A stretch of DNA of 64,000 nt, from assembly GCA_937927975.1 (NCBI GenBank), contig CALEZT010000187.1, positions 58,675 to 122,674 of the forward strand. Direction: 5' to 3'. Made by a program: the position numbers and the translations under genes. Positions 8,831 to 16,322 of this stretch are shown one piece after another (the first letter of the stretch is position 1; every line of letters starts with the position of its first letter). The notes beneath the pieces were generated by a model. The model did no database searches and was not told where the DNA came from. It saw nothing but the letters and a program-made list of their open reading frames with translations. The DNA comes from an uncultured Phycisphaerales bacterium. Its GTDB lineage: Bacteria; Planctomycetota; Phycisphaerae; Sedimentisphaerales; Anaerobacaceae.

Positions 8831-9694
8831 ATGTCACTACGATGGCAAGAACCGACGCGTCGGCAAGTACGGCTTCATCTGTGGTTTTGGGGGCTCATCA
8901 TGCTTGGGATTGTATTGGGATGCTCGCCGAGTCCGGGACGAGGCTCCGGTTGTGCAGGTTGCAAGGCGGAACCAGCGGCCTCTCCCGAGATGGTCGAGGA
9001 CGAACGTGCGACGGCGGATGTCAGCCCGCCTCGCCATCCGGGGTTCGGGGAGCGAGTCGCCGAACGGGATCGCATGGTGGCCGCGCAGATCCAGGCGAGG
9101 GCAGTCCGGGATCCGAACGTGCTTCGGGCCATGCGGACGGTTCCGCGTCATGCCTTCGTCCCGGTATCGCAACAAGCCGCTGCCTATGCCGACCATCCGC
9201 TGCCCATCGGCTACGAGCAGACGATCAGCCAACCCTATGTCGTGGCGTTTATGACGGAGGCGCTTTCGCTCGATCCGAATTCGGTCGTGCTGGAGATCGG
9301 CACCGGGTCGGGGTATCAGGCGGCGGTCTGTGCGGAGATCGCGCGCCAGGTGTACTCGATCGAGATCGTGGAGCCGCTGGCGAAGTCCGCTGCCGAAGTA
9401 TTGGCGAGCCTGGGTTACCACAACGTCCACGTCCGCGCGGGAGACGGCTACTACGGCTGGCCTGAGTATGGGCCTTTCGACGCGATCGTCGGAACTGCCG
9501 CCGCGATGGAAGTCCCTCCCCCCTTGCTCGAACAGCTCAAGCCGAGCGGGCGGATGATCCTGCCGGTCGAGGGGGCCCATGGGTTCCAGCATCTGATCCT
9601 GCTGACCAAAGACGACCAGGGGCAGGTGCATCGTGAGGCCGTGATGCCCGTGCGGTTCGTTCCCATGACCGGGAGCGACCGCCGCTCGCAATAG
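8831..9694 (+). CDS. pcm: Protein-L-isoaspartate O-methyltransferase, exported lipoprotein form
   Basis: A 287-residue protein. It carries the PIMT fold: VPRHAFVP, QTISQPYVVAFMTEAL, the SAM-binding motif I VVLEIGTGSGYQAAV, VYSIEIVEPLA, VRAGDGYYGWPEYGPFDAI and GRMILPVEG. PIMT methylates isoaspartyl residues in aged proteins to allow repair. The start ATG 8831 has a near-perfect GGAGGT (8818-8823) seven bases upstream; this start gives a hydrophobic segment ending in a lipobox (GIVLGC, Cys about residue 37), then a low-complexity linker. The enzyme is therefore predicted to be a membrane-anchored extracytoplasmic lipoprotein, unlike the cytosolic E. coli form. Confidence 0.9.
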   Translation: MSLRWQEPTRRQVRLHLWFWGLIMLGIVLGCSPSPGRGSGCAGCKAEPAASPEMVEDERATADVSPPRHPGFGERVAERDRMVAAQIQARAVRDPNVLRAMRTVPRHAFVPVSQQAAAYADHPLPIGYEQTISQPYVVAFMTEALSLDPNSVVLEIGTGSGYQAAVCAEIARQVYSIEIVEPLAKSAAEVLASLGYHNVHVRAGDGYYGWPEYGPFDAIVGTAAAMEVPPPLLEQLKPSGRMILPVEGAHGFQHLILLTKDDQGQVHREAVMPVRFVPMTGSDRRSQ

Positions 9695-9732
9695 CGGGTT
9701 GCCGCCGGACTCCGTGCCTCGCGGCTTGGGGG

Positions 9733-10623
9733 TCAGCACCACATCCGAAGGGCCTGGGGCAGGACCTTGAACTCGAAGCTGGTGCCTTTGCGGTAGATGT
9801 TGCCGTCAACCTGGGCGTATCGCTCTCGCCCGGTCGTGATCCGGATCTCGCGGGCCTTTCGGTAGATGCCCATCCGGTTCTCCTTGAGGAAGGCGTTGGC
9901 CATGCCGCCGACGATTTCGGCCCAGCCGGAGTTGATCGCCAGCAGGTGCAGATGCCCGTCGTCGAAGACCGCGTTGGGCACGATCTTCATGTTGTATCCG
10001 TAGTAGGGGATCTTGGTGACGATTGCGGTGACCGCGTTGCGAACCACGAGTTCTTCGCCGTCGAGTTGGATGGTCATGTCGGTCCGCTCCAGGTCGGTGA
10101 AGAACGATCCGAACGTGGCGATGGCGTAGGCGGGGGGGCCGTAGATGCCGCTGTCCCGCAGAGACTCCCGGCGGTGGATGATGTCGGCTTCGAGCCCGAC
10201 GCTGGTCATGAAGCCCTTTCGCACCCCGTCACAGAGGATGAGGTCATAGAGCCGCAGGCGGCCTTCCTTAATCCGTTTGGCGGCGCGGGTCACCTGGGGC
10301 GGCAGGTCCAGAGCGTACCGCATGGCGCACCCCGAACCGAACGGCAGGTAGGAGAAGGTCGTTTGGCTGTCCAGGGCATTGATCGCGTCGGAGAAGGACC
10401 CGTCGCCGCCGGCGACGATCAGGACTTCGACCTCGCGGGCCAGTTCCGCGGCGCACTGCATGAACTCTTCGCGGGAGGTGGTCTCCAGGCCCCGAATCTC
10501 GCAGTCGCCCAGGACTTCCTTGACCGCCTGCAACTGGTGGACCTTGCGATGGGTGTTGGTCGGTCCCGCCTTCGGATTGATGATCATCCCGAACTTCACG
10601 CGTCCATCTGCTCCTTCAAACAT
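9733..10623 (-). CDS. Diacylglycerol/lipid kinase-family protein
   Basis: A 296-residue protein with the DAGK catalytic fold: GMIINPKAG, VLIVAGGDGSFSDAINAL (the GGDG nucleotide loop), YLPFGSGCAMRYAL (replacing the usual PLGTGN), GFMTSVGLEADI and the C-terminal VDGN...F segment. Family members (YegS, DgkB, sphingosine-kinase-like) phosphorylate lipids at the membrane; the exact lipid cannot be told. The start at 10623 is used; a GTG at 10599 preceded by GAAGGAG is possible. A good promoter lies upstream at 10694-10722. Confidence 0.85.
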   Translation of the reverse strand: MFEGADGRVKFGMIINPKAGPTNTHRKVHQLQAVKEVLGDCEIRGLETTSREEFMQCAAELAREVEVLIVAGGDGSFSDAINALDSQTTFSYLPFGSGCAMRYALDLPPQVTRAAKRIKEGRLRLYDLILCDGVRKGFMTSVGLEADIIHRRESLRDSGIYGPPAYAIATFGSFFTDLERTDMTIQLDGEELVVRNAVTAIVTKIPYYGYNMKIVPNAVFDDGHLHLLAINSGWAEIVGGMANAFLKENRMGIYRKAREIRITTGRERYAQVDGNIYRKGTSFEFKVLPQALRMWC

Positions 10624-10693
10624 CTGCCTTCACGGTCGTCCGATCCCATCGCGTCGATCGGAAGGAGCTTGCCTCCCGAACCCAGATGCGAGG

Positions 10694-10722
10694 ATTATAG
10701 CGGCTCGTCTCTGGTGCGACAA
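10694..10722 (-). promoter_or_regulatory. Promoter of the lipid kinase gene
   Basis: Minus-strand TTGTCG (10722-10717), a 17-base spacer and TATAAT (10699-10694), about 70 bases before the ATG at 10623. A plus-strand TATAAT at 10792-10797, without a clear -35, may serve the divergent oxidoreductase. Confidence 0.6.
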
Positions 10723-10857
10723 GCGTTCTGCCCGATCGCGTCGGGCGAGAAAATCTCAGCGGGTTGCTGTGGACTCTCCGATATAATCGGGACGCCTGGC
10801 CCGGATGGGCCGCAGATGCAGCAAGGGATTCGGAGACCTGGTGTGGAACGACAAGGC

Positions 10858-12306
10858 ATGCAGATCGAAGGCAAAGGCAAGCCGCACGAGAGAATTGTCA
10901 TCCTCGGCGCAGGCCCGACCGGGCTCGGGGCCGCCTGGCGGCTGCACGAGGCCGGATGCGTCGACTGGCAACTGTTCGAAAAGGAATCGCGCGTCGGCGG
11001 GCTTTCTTCGTCCTATGTGGATGACCGAGGCTTCACCTGGGACCTCGGCGGCCACGTCGTCTTCTCGCACTACGACTACTTTGACCGGGTGCTCGATTCG
11101 GTCCTCAAAGACCAATGGGTCGAGCACGTGCGGGAGGCCTGGATCTGGATGCGGGGGCGGTTCATCCCCTATCCCCTGCAAAACAACATCCGTCATCTGC
11201 CTGCGCAGGAATTGCTGGAGTGCCTGGAAGGGCTCATCGACGCTAGAGACGTCGCCGGACCCGCTCCGGCAACGTTCGCCGATTGGATTCTACGGAGCTT
11301 CGGCCCAGGGCTGGCACGGGTCTTCATGACGCCGTATAACCGCAAGGTCTGGGCGACCGAGCCCGCCGAGTTGGGCACGCAGTGGATGGGCGAACGCGTC
11401 GCGACGATCGATCTCAAACGGGTTCTTCGCAACGTGATCGAGGGCCGGGACGACCTGGGCTGGGGTCCTAACGCCACGTTCCGTTTCCCCCTTCACGGTG
11501 GGACCGGACGGATCTGGGAGGCAATCGCCCAGCGGCTGCCGGCCGAGCGGCTTCGTCTGGGCGTGGAGGCGACTGAAATCGACGCCGAGGCCAGGACGGT
11601 CCGCCTGTCCGATGGCCGCACGATTCCCTACGACCGGCTTATCACGACCCTGCCGCTGGATCTGTTGCTGGGGAGGATCTCAAATCTCAAATCTCAGATC
11701 TCAGATCCCGCCTTGCGGGATGGCCTGCGGTATTCGAGCACCCACGCGATCGGCGTGGGCCTGGAGGGGCCTGTCCCTGAACCTCTGGCGGGCAAGTGCT
11801 GGATGTACTGCCCCGAGCCCGAGCTGCCATTCTACCGCGTGACGGTGTTCTCGAACTACTCGCGGAACAACGTGGCCCAGCCGGGAAGGCAATGGTCGCT
11901 GATGGCGGAAGTAAGCGAGTCGGCCGGGACGCGTGCGTCACAGGGGGGACTCACTTGCGACGAGGTCATCCGTCAAACGCTCGACGGCCTCAAGGCCGCA
12001 CGGCTGATTCCGTCGGGCGCCTCGGTGGCGAGCCTCTGGCACAGGCGGGTGGAGCATGGATATCCAACGCCGGTCCTGTCTCGTGACGTCGTATTGGAGA
12101 GGATCGAGCCGGCGTTGAGCGAGAGGGGCATCCTGAGCCGGGGTCGGTTCGGCGCGTGGAAGTACGAGGTGGGCAACATGGACCATTCGTTCATGCAGGG
12201 CGTGGAGGCGGCCGAGCGAATCCTTCTGGGGCGACCCGAGACGACCGTGCGATTTCCCGACCGGGTCAACTCGCAGACTCGCCCATCAAAAGAGAGAGGG
12301 CTGTGA
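10858..12306 (+). CDS. FAD-dependent oxidoreductase (protoporphyrinogen oxidase/UDP-galactopyranose mutase-like)
   Basis: A 482-residue flavoprotein. The N-terminal Rossmann motif IVILGAGPTGLGAAWRL, the EKESRVGGLSSSY segment and DLGGHVVFSHYDYFD are the FAD-binding signature of the amine-oxidase/PPO/Glf group. YNRKVWATEPAELGTQWM and the C-terminal GAWKYEVGNMDHSFMQGVEAAERIL complete the fold. Homologues often sit with polysaccharide synthesis genes, but no such context is seen here, so the substrate is unknown. ATG 10858 is used; GTG 10843 has GGAG seven bases upstream and is a real alternative. The coding sequence contains a 7-base tandem repeat (11677-11707). Confidence 0.82.
   Translation: MQIEGKGKPHERIVILGAGPTGLGAAWRLHEAGCVDWQLFEKESRVGGLSSSYVDDRGFTWDLGGHVVFSHYDYFDRVLDSVLKDQWVEHVREAWIWMRGRFIPYPLQNNIRHLPAQELLECLEGLIDARDVAGPAPATFADWILRSFGPGLARVFMTPYNRKVWATEPAELGTQWMGERVATIDLKRVLRNVIEGRDDLGWGPNATFRFPLHGGTGRIWEAIAQRLPAERLRLGVEATEIDAEARTVRLSDGRTIPYDRLITTLPLDLLLGRISNLKSQISDPALRDGLRYSSTHAIGVGLEGPVPEPLAGKCWMYCPEPELPFYRVTVFSNYSRNNVAQPGRQWSLMAEVSESAGTRASQGGLTCDEVIRQTLDGLKAARLIPSGASVASLWHRRVEHGYPTPVLSRDVVLERIEPALSERGILSRGRFGAWKYEVGNMDHSFMQGVEAAERILLGRPETTVRFPDRVNSQTRPSKERGL
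11677..11707 (+). repeat. In-frame heptamer tandem repeat (ATCTCAR)4
   Basis: Four consecutive 7-base units, ATCTCAA, ATCTCAA, ATCTCAG and ATCTCAG, followed by ATC, lie inside the oxidoreductase gene. They encode ISNLKSQISD in a loop between the FAD-domain strand (LPLDLLLGR) and the following helix. The reading frame is kept. This looks like a small repeat inserted into a tolerant surface loop. Confidence 0.85.
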
Positions 12307-12324
12307 GCAGAGCCCACAGCCCTC
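12287..12324 (-). terminator. Terminator of the 12364-15780 gene
   Basis: The 10-bp stem GAGGGCTGTG (12296-12305) pairs with CACAGCCCTC (12315-12324). Read on the minus strand it is followed by CTCTCTTTTG. It overlaps the last codons of the convergent oxidoreductase gene. Confidence 0.7.
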
Positions 12325-12363
12325 GATGTGACCAGTCAACTGATTCCACCGTTCAACTGGCGA

Positions 12364-15300
12364 TTACTGCAGCATGTACGCGACGGCATTGAGGAACATC
12401 ACGGCGCCGTCTTCATACAGGTCGTACTGCCCTGCGGTCTGCGCATCCTTGCCGCTGGCGGCTTCGCGAGCGCCGCTCAGGAAGACCAGGCGAGGAGCCG
12501 GCAGGACATCCGTCCCAGCGCCGCCGTCGTGAATCAGGGCGGTGCCGGCCGGGTACTCAGCGATGACCATGGCGCCTGCAGGACCGGTGGTCGATCCCGC
12601 GGAAACGGTCGCCAGAGTGATCGCGCCGGCAGCCGCCGGCTCGGTGACGATCGAGACGCCGCGAGCTGCGACGCCGTCCGGGTACAGAACCATGCCCGCG
12701 TACGGGTTGGTCGTCGTGCCGTCAGTCAGGTCGATGCCCGCGAAGATCGGGTGAGCCGGGTCCAGGACTGCCAGCTTGACGTCCCCGGTGCTGTCCGGAA
12801 TGGTGCTTCCTGTGTTGAAGCCCATCCGGCTCTTGCGGTTGATGTACCCGTTCATGGAGATCATCGGAACGGGAACGGAGTTCCACGTGGTGGCCGCGGC
12901 GTTCTGGAAGCTGCCGCTGGCGACCGAACGGCCGACGATCACCAGGTCCGCTGCTGCCTTGATCATGTCCACGTTGGGCGAGCCGGTCTGGACGTAACGC
13001 ACGACCGTGTAGCCGGCTTCCTTCAGCAGATCGGTGTAGCCCTTATCCGGGGCTGTGGTGAAGCCGCCGGTGACTGCGGGGGCCGAGGGGGCGTTGTCGG
13101 CTGCATGGAAGGTGACCCAGAAGACCACCGGGCCTTCGCCCTCGGCAACGGTGCCCAGCAGCTCGATCTCGGCGATCTGCATGCTGTTGGCGTTGGGACC
13201 GCGGACTGCGGGGAACGCAACCTTGTAGTTGGTGTACGGAATCGCATTGGCGAAACCGAGCGGGGTGACGTTCTTCCACCGACGCGGCCAGGCGACCGGA
13301 CGAGAGAAGTCGTCGATGGCGCCCTTGGCGATCAGCGCCCAGGGACCCTCGACGCCCTTGTTGGAGCCGTAGAGCTCGAACGCGACCGGATCACGCTCGG
13401 CAGCGTCGTTGGCGGTCGTGAGGCTCAGACCCGTGACCACCGTGGCGCCGACAGCCGGCGTGACGATGATGCCGCTGGCCCGCGAGGCGCCGCCGAAATT
13501 CAAATACTTGGTCGTGATCTTGTCATCGATGGACAATGCGGGGATTTCCGCGGCCGGCCACGAGCCGGCGTATTCCGGGAAGCCGATCACGGCATCGCCC
13601 GCGACGGTGATGTCCATCGCGTCGGCAGCCGGCGAAACCGCAGGCTGAACTGTGCGGATGTCCGCGAAGGTCATGACGCCGGCGCCGCCGGGCTGGCCGT
13701 CACCGATCGAGAGCGTGAGCTTCGCAGCGTTCTTGACATCCACGCCGGCAAAGGCGGCCAGCGGGACTCTGACCAGATCCATGACCGTGGTCTGAGTGGC
13801 CTTGGGATCCGGATGGGCGACCACAGCGACCTTGCCCGCGGCGTCTTCAATGGCGACGCTCATCGTAGCCGGGTCGTTGCTGGCGATGCCGATGTCGTCC
13901 CAGGACGCGAACAGGCCGGCCGGGGTGATATCGCCTGTGGTGGCGACGTTGTCGAACTTGAAGGTCCGCAGTTGGCCAGCAGCATGGGAGGTGACAGCCA
14001 GACCGATGTAGACGGGATTGCCCATCGCGATGGTCTGAGCGGTGCCCAACTGGGTCCATTCGACGCCGTCCGCGGAGATGAAACCGCTGAAGGCATCGCC
14101 CTTACGCTCGATCTTCACCCAGTAGGGGGGCCCGACGCGGGTGGCGTTGTCGTTGTTCGACGAAGCGCCGGCCGTGAGCAGACGCCGCTGGAAGCTGGCG
14201 CCGTTGCCGCCGGAGGCCACCGTGGCGCTGGGGCCTGTGATCGGCATGTAGGCATGGGTCGAATCGGCATTGAGGCTCTGGCGGATCATGACGCCGCCCT
14301 TGGCCCATTCGCTGGTGCCGGTGCCGACGTCGACCACGCGGGCGACCATGGTGCCGTCGCCGTTGAGGGTCTTGTAGGCATAGTGGAACTGGTCGGCATT
14401 TCCCCAGATGTCTGCGCCGGCGCCCGTCAGGGAATACGTGCCGGTGGCGTCATCATAGGAGAGCCCGCCCGTGGGGGCTGCGCGACCCTGGAACCGGATG
14501 GCCAGGTCGGTCAGCTTGCCGCCGGCGGTCAGGTCGGCCGGGGTGGGCATCGCGGTCGACGTGATGTACGGCGCGACGCTGTTGTTGTAGGTCAGAGTGG
14601 TCTGGCCTTCGAGGATCGAGGCGTAGGTAACGGTTGTGAAGCTCCAGACCGGACCGGCCACGGTGCCGCCGGCCATGTCGATCTCATCGACGCGCCAGTA
14701 GTAGCTGGAGAACGCATCGAGAGCGACTTCCGGGGTGAACGTGACGTCGGAGAGGATGCCGGCCTTGGTGGCGACATCGCCTGCGGTCACGGCGGCCTTG
14801 TCCTTGCTCAGGTACAGGACATGGCCGATCGCGTTCTGGCCTGCGACCCACTTGAGCGTCGGCTTGATGGCGACGTCTTTGGCGCCGTCGGCGGGAGTCG
14901 GAGCGTGAGCCACGAGCGGCATCACGGTGAAGCTCCAGGTGAAGCCCGGATACTTGTTGCCCGCGGCGTCGACTTCATCGACTCGCCAGTAATAGGTCTT
15001 GCCAGGCTCCATCGGGTCGAAATGATAGTACATCGCGACACCCGGAAGGGCGGGCTTCTGGTCGGCGGCGGTCAACTCCGGGGTCGTCCCGAAGTAGATC
15101 TCATGGGCCACCGCGGTCATGCCGGGGGTCCACTCGAAGGTCGCGCCCAGGACATCCACGGCCTTGTCGGCCGGCTTGGGCTTGGAGGCCATCAGCAGGG
15201 GCTCGGGGCTGCGGATGAACGCGGTCAAGTACTGGCCCGCGATGACCACGGTCTTGTCGCCGATGCCGGGGCCGGCCCAGCCGACGTCCAGGCTGTCGCC

Positions 15301-15780
15301 GCCGCCGCCTTCTTTCATCAGGCCTTCGATGTAGTACTTCTGCCCGGCTACGAGAGCCTGGGGGGCCGACTTCTGACCGGCCTCTTTGCCCCACTCTGCG
15401 ACACCCGTCCAGGAGGCGACCTGGGCGATCATCGTGGCGTTGGCAGCGGTGTCGTCGGTGCTCAGCCAGAGCTGGCAGTTGTCATCGCCGGCGACCCAGA
15501 AGGTGTAATCGCCCGTCTCGGGCGGGGTCAGGAACGCGCGTCCGCGTACGCCGTAGTTGTCGGCGCGACCGGACGGGCTCTGGAACTTGTCCAGCCACAC
15601 GGAACTGGTCGGGCTGTTCGGGAAGTTGGCGTTGGTTCTCAAGTTGCCGTCAACGCTGGTTCCGCTCACTCCGTCCCAGTATTCGAACAGGACTTTGCCC
15701 TGTCCGAGCTGGGCGCCCGCGCTGCCGGCGAGGGCCAGCGTCAGGCACAGGGCAGCCACACACACACACTTGCGATACAT
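12364..15780 (-). CDS. Secreted multidomain PA14/Fn3/DUF1349-like protein
   Basis: A 1,138-residue exported protein. Signal peptide 1-23; PA14-like carbohydrate-binding domain about 24-195 (VLFEYWDGVSG, YTFWVAGDDNCQLWLS); two Fn3-like domains about 197-380, each ending YYWRVDE; a DUF1349/concanavalin-like segment about 450-613; a beta-sandwich about 620-715 (VAVVAHPDPKATQTTV) shared with the LamG protein at 26365; a discoidin-like part about 740-875; and a C-terminal ThuA-like flavodoxin fold about 884-1138 (VTFHAADNAPS, GYTVVRYVQTG, DLVIVGRSVASG). No catalytic domain is recognised. A glycan-binding surface or secreted role is inferred. AGGAGG lies six bases before the ATG. It is a tandem paralogue of 16323-19430. 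Confidence 0.85.
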   Translation of the reverse strand: MYRKCVCVAALCLTLALAGSAGAQLGQGKVLFEYWDGVSGTSVDGNLRTNANFPNSPTSSVWLDKFQSPSGRADNYGVRGRAFLTPPETGDYTFWVAGDDNCQLWLSTDDTAANATMIAQVASWTGVAEWGKEAGQKSAPQALVAGQKYYIEGLMKEGGGGDSLDVGWAGPGIGDKTVVIAGQYLTAFIRSPEPLLMASKPKPADKAVDVLGATFEWTPGMTAVAHEIYFGTTPELTAADQKPALPGVAMYYHFDPMEPGKTYYWRVDEVDAAGNKYPGFTWSFTVMPLVAHAPTPADGAKDVAIKPTLKWVAGQNAIGHVLYLSKDKAAVTAGDVATKAGILSDVTFTPEVALDAFSSYYWRVDEIDMAGGTVAGPVWSFTTVTYASILEGQTTLTYNNSVAPYITSTAMPTPADLTAGGKLTDLAIRFQGRAAPTGGLSYDDATGTYSLTGAGADIWGNADQFHYAYKTLNGDGTMVARVVDVGTGTSEWAKGGVMIRQSLNADSTHAYMPITGPSATVASGGNGASFQRRLLTAGASSNNDNATRVGPPYWVKIERKGDAFSGFISADGVEWTQLGTAQTIAMGNPVYIGLAVTSHAAGQLRTFKFDNVATTGDITPAGLFASWDDIGIASNDPATMSVAIEDAAGKVAVVAHPDPKATQTTVMDLVRVPLAAFAGVDVKNAAKLTLSIGDGQPGGAGVMTFADIRTVQPAVSPAADAMDITVAGDAVIGFPEYAGSWPAAEIPALSIDDKITTKYLNFGGASRASGIIVTPAVGATVVTGLSLTTANDAAERDPVAFELYGSNKGVEGPWALIAKGAIDDFSRPVAWPRRWKNVTPLGFANAIPYTNYKVAFPAVRGPNANSMQIAEIELLGTVAEGEGPVVFWVTFHAADNAPSAPAVTGGFTTAPDKGYTDLLKEAGYTVVRYVQTGSPNVDMIKAAADLVIVGRSVASGSFQNAAATTWNSVPVPMISMNGYINRKSRMGFNTGSTIPDSTGDVKLAVLDPAHPIFAGIDLTDGTTTNPYAGMVLYPDGVAARGVSIVTEPAAAGAITLATVSAGSTTGPAGAMVIAEYPAGTALIHDGGAGTDVLPAPRLVFLSGAREAASGKDAQTAGQYDLYEDGAVMFLNAVAYMLQ
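15230..15483 (-). repeat. 254-bp exact repeat, copy 1 (PA14 segment)
   Basis: This stretch is base-for-base identical to 18880-19133 by direct reading, within the PA14 part of both tandem genes. Flanking sequence out to both gene starts differs only at scattered, mostly third-codon positions, while the rest of the genes has diverged strongly. Confidence 0.85.
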
Positions 15781-15934
15781 AACGTCCTCCTAAGAAGTTT
15801 TTTGCCACATTCGCTCGGAATACGATTCCAAGCGTCAACACACTCCGCCCACCTGACATCTTGTGAAACCGGCGCTGTCACGCCGTAGCACGGTGGAATC
15901 CAAAACTTGACCGGTCACCTCCTTCCTTCCTGCC
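15781..15934 (-). promoter_or_regulatory. Conserved structured 5' leader, copy 1
   Basis: The 154 bases before the ATG at 15780 resemble the leader of the paralogue (19431-19581). Shared blocks on the minus strand: GGCAGGAAGG...GGAGGT, GGATTCCACCG, a GGCGTGACAGCGCC hairpin (15884-15871), GGTGGGC, GTTGACGCTTGGA and the ribosome-binding site. Here the sequence CGCTTGGAAT-CGT-ATTCCGAGCG also forms a 10-bp hairpin. A cis-acting RNA is inferred. Between the leader and the terminator at 16211, 15935-16210 holds no gene or clear promoter. Confidence 0.5.
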
Positions 15935-16210
15935 GGCCGATCGCCGACGCTCGATCCGGGCGAATAGACCCCATCTGGACGGCGACACGTCTTACGCCGC
16001 ACAAGGTGCTCAGACTCGTCCATCGGCCTGGATCTATGGTCCTGTGCAGTCCATCCGGCGAAAACCAAGGTCGCAGACGATCACGACGCCCAAAGGCTCC
16101 GCAGCGATGCGGATGGGGAAGGGCCGTCCCCCAATCTGTGGACATCGTTAGACCCTGGCCGCCCTGCCTGCATGGCACGCGCCGGCAGATACCGGCGCCG
16201 GCTCCAACCG

Positions 16211-16248
16211 AAAAAGCATGTATGGGGGCGCGATGCGCGCCCCCATAC
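16211..16248 (-). terminator. Strong intrinsic terminator of the 16323-19430 gene
   Basis: A perfect 13-bp stem (16220-16232 with 16236-16248) with a 3-base loop, followed on the minus strand by ATGCTTTTTCGG. It lies 75 bases after the stop codon and separates the two PA14 genes. Confidence 0.85.
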
Positions 16249-16322
16249 GAGACATCAACCAACCGACAGACACTTGCGTCACGTGCTGTCAAGCAAGTGC
16301 TTTAGAGCAATTCTCCTTTCCA

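Noticed and set aside
12328..15888. A 1,186-codon plus-strand open frame across the PA14 gene
   Set aside because: It is the antisense shadow of the secreted protein gene, whose signal peptide, ribosome-binding site and domains are clear on the minus strand.
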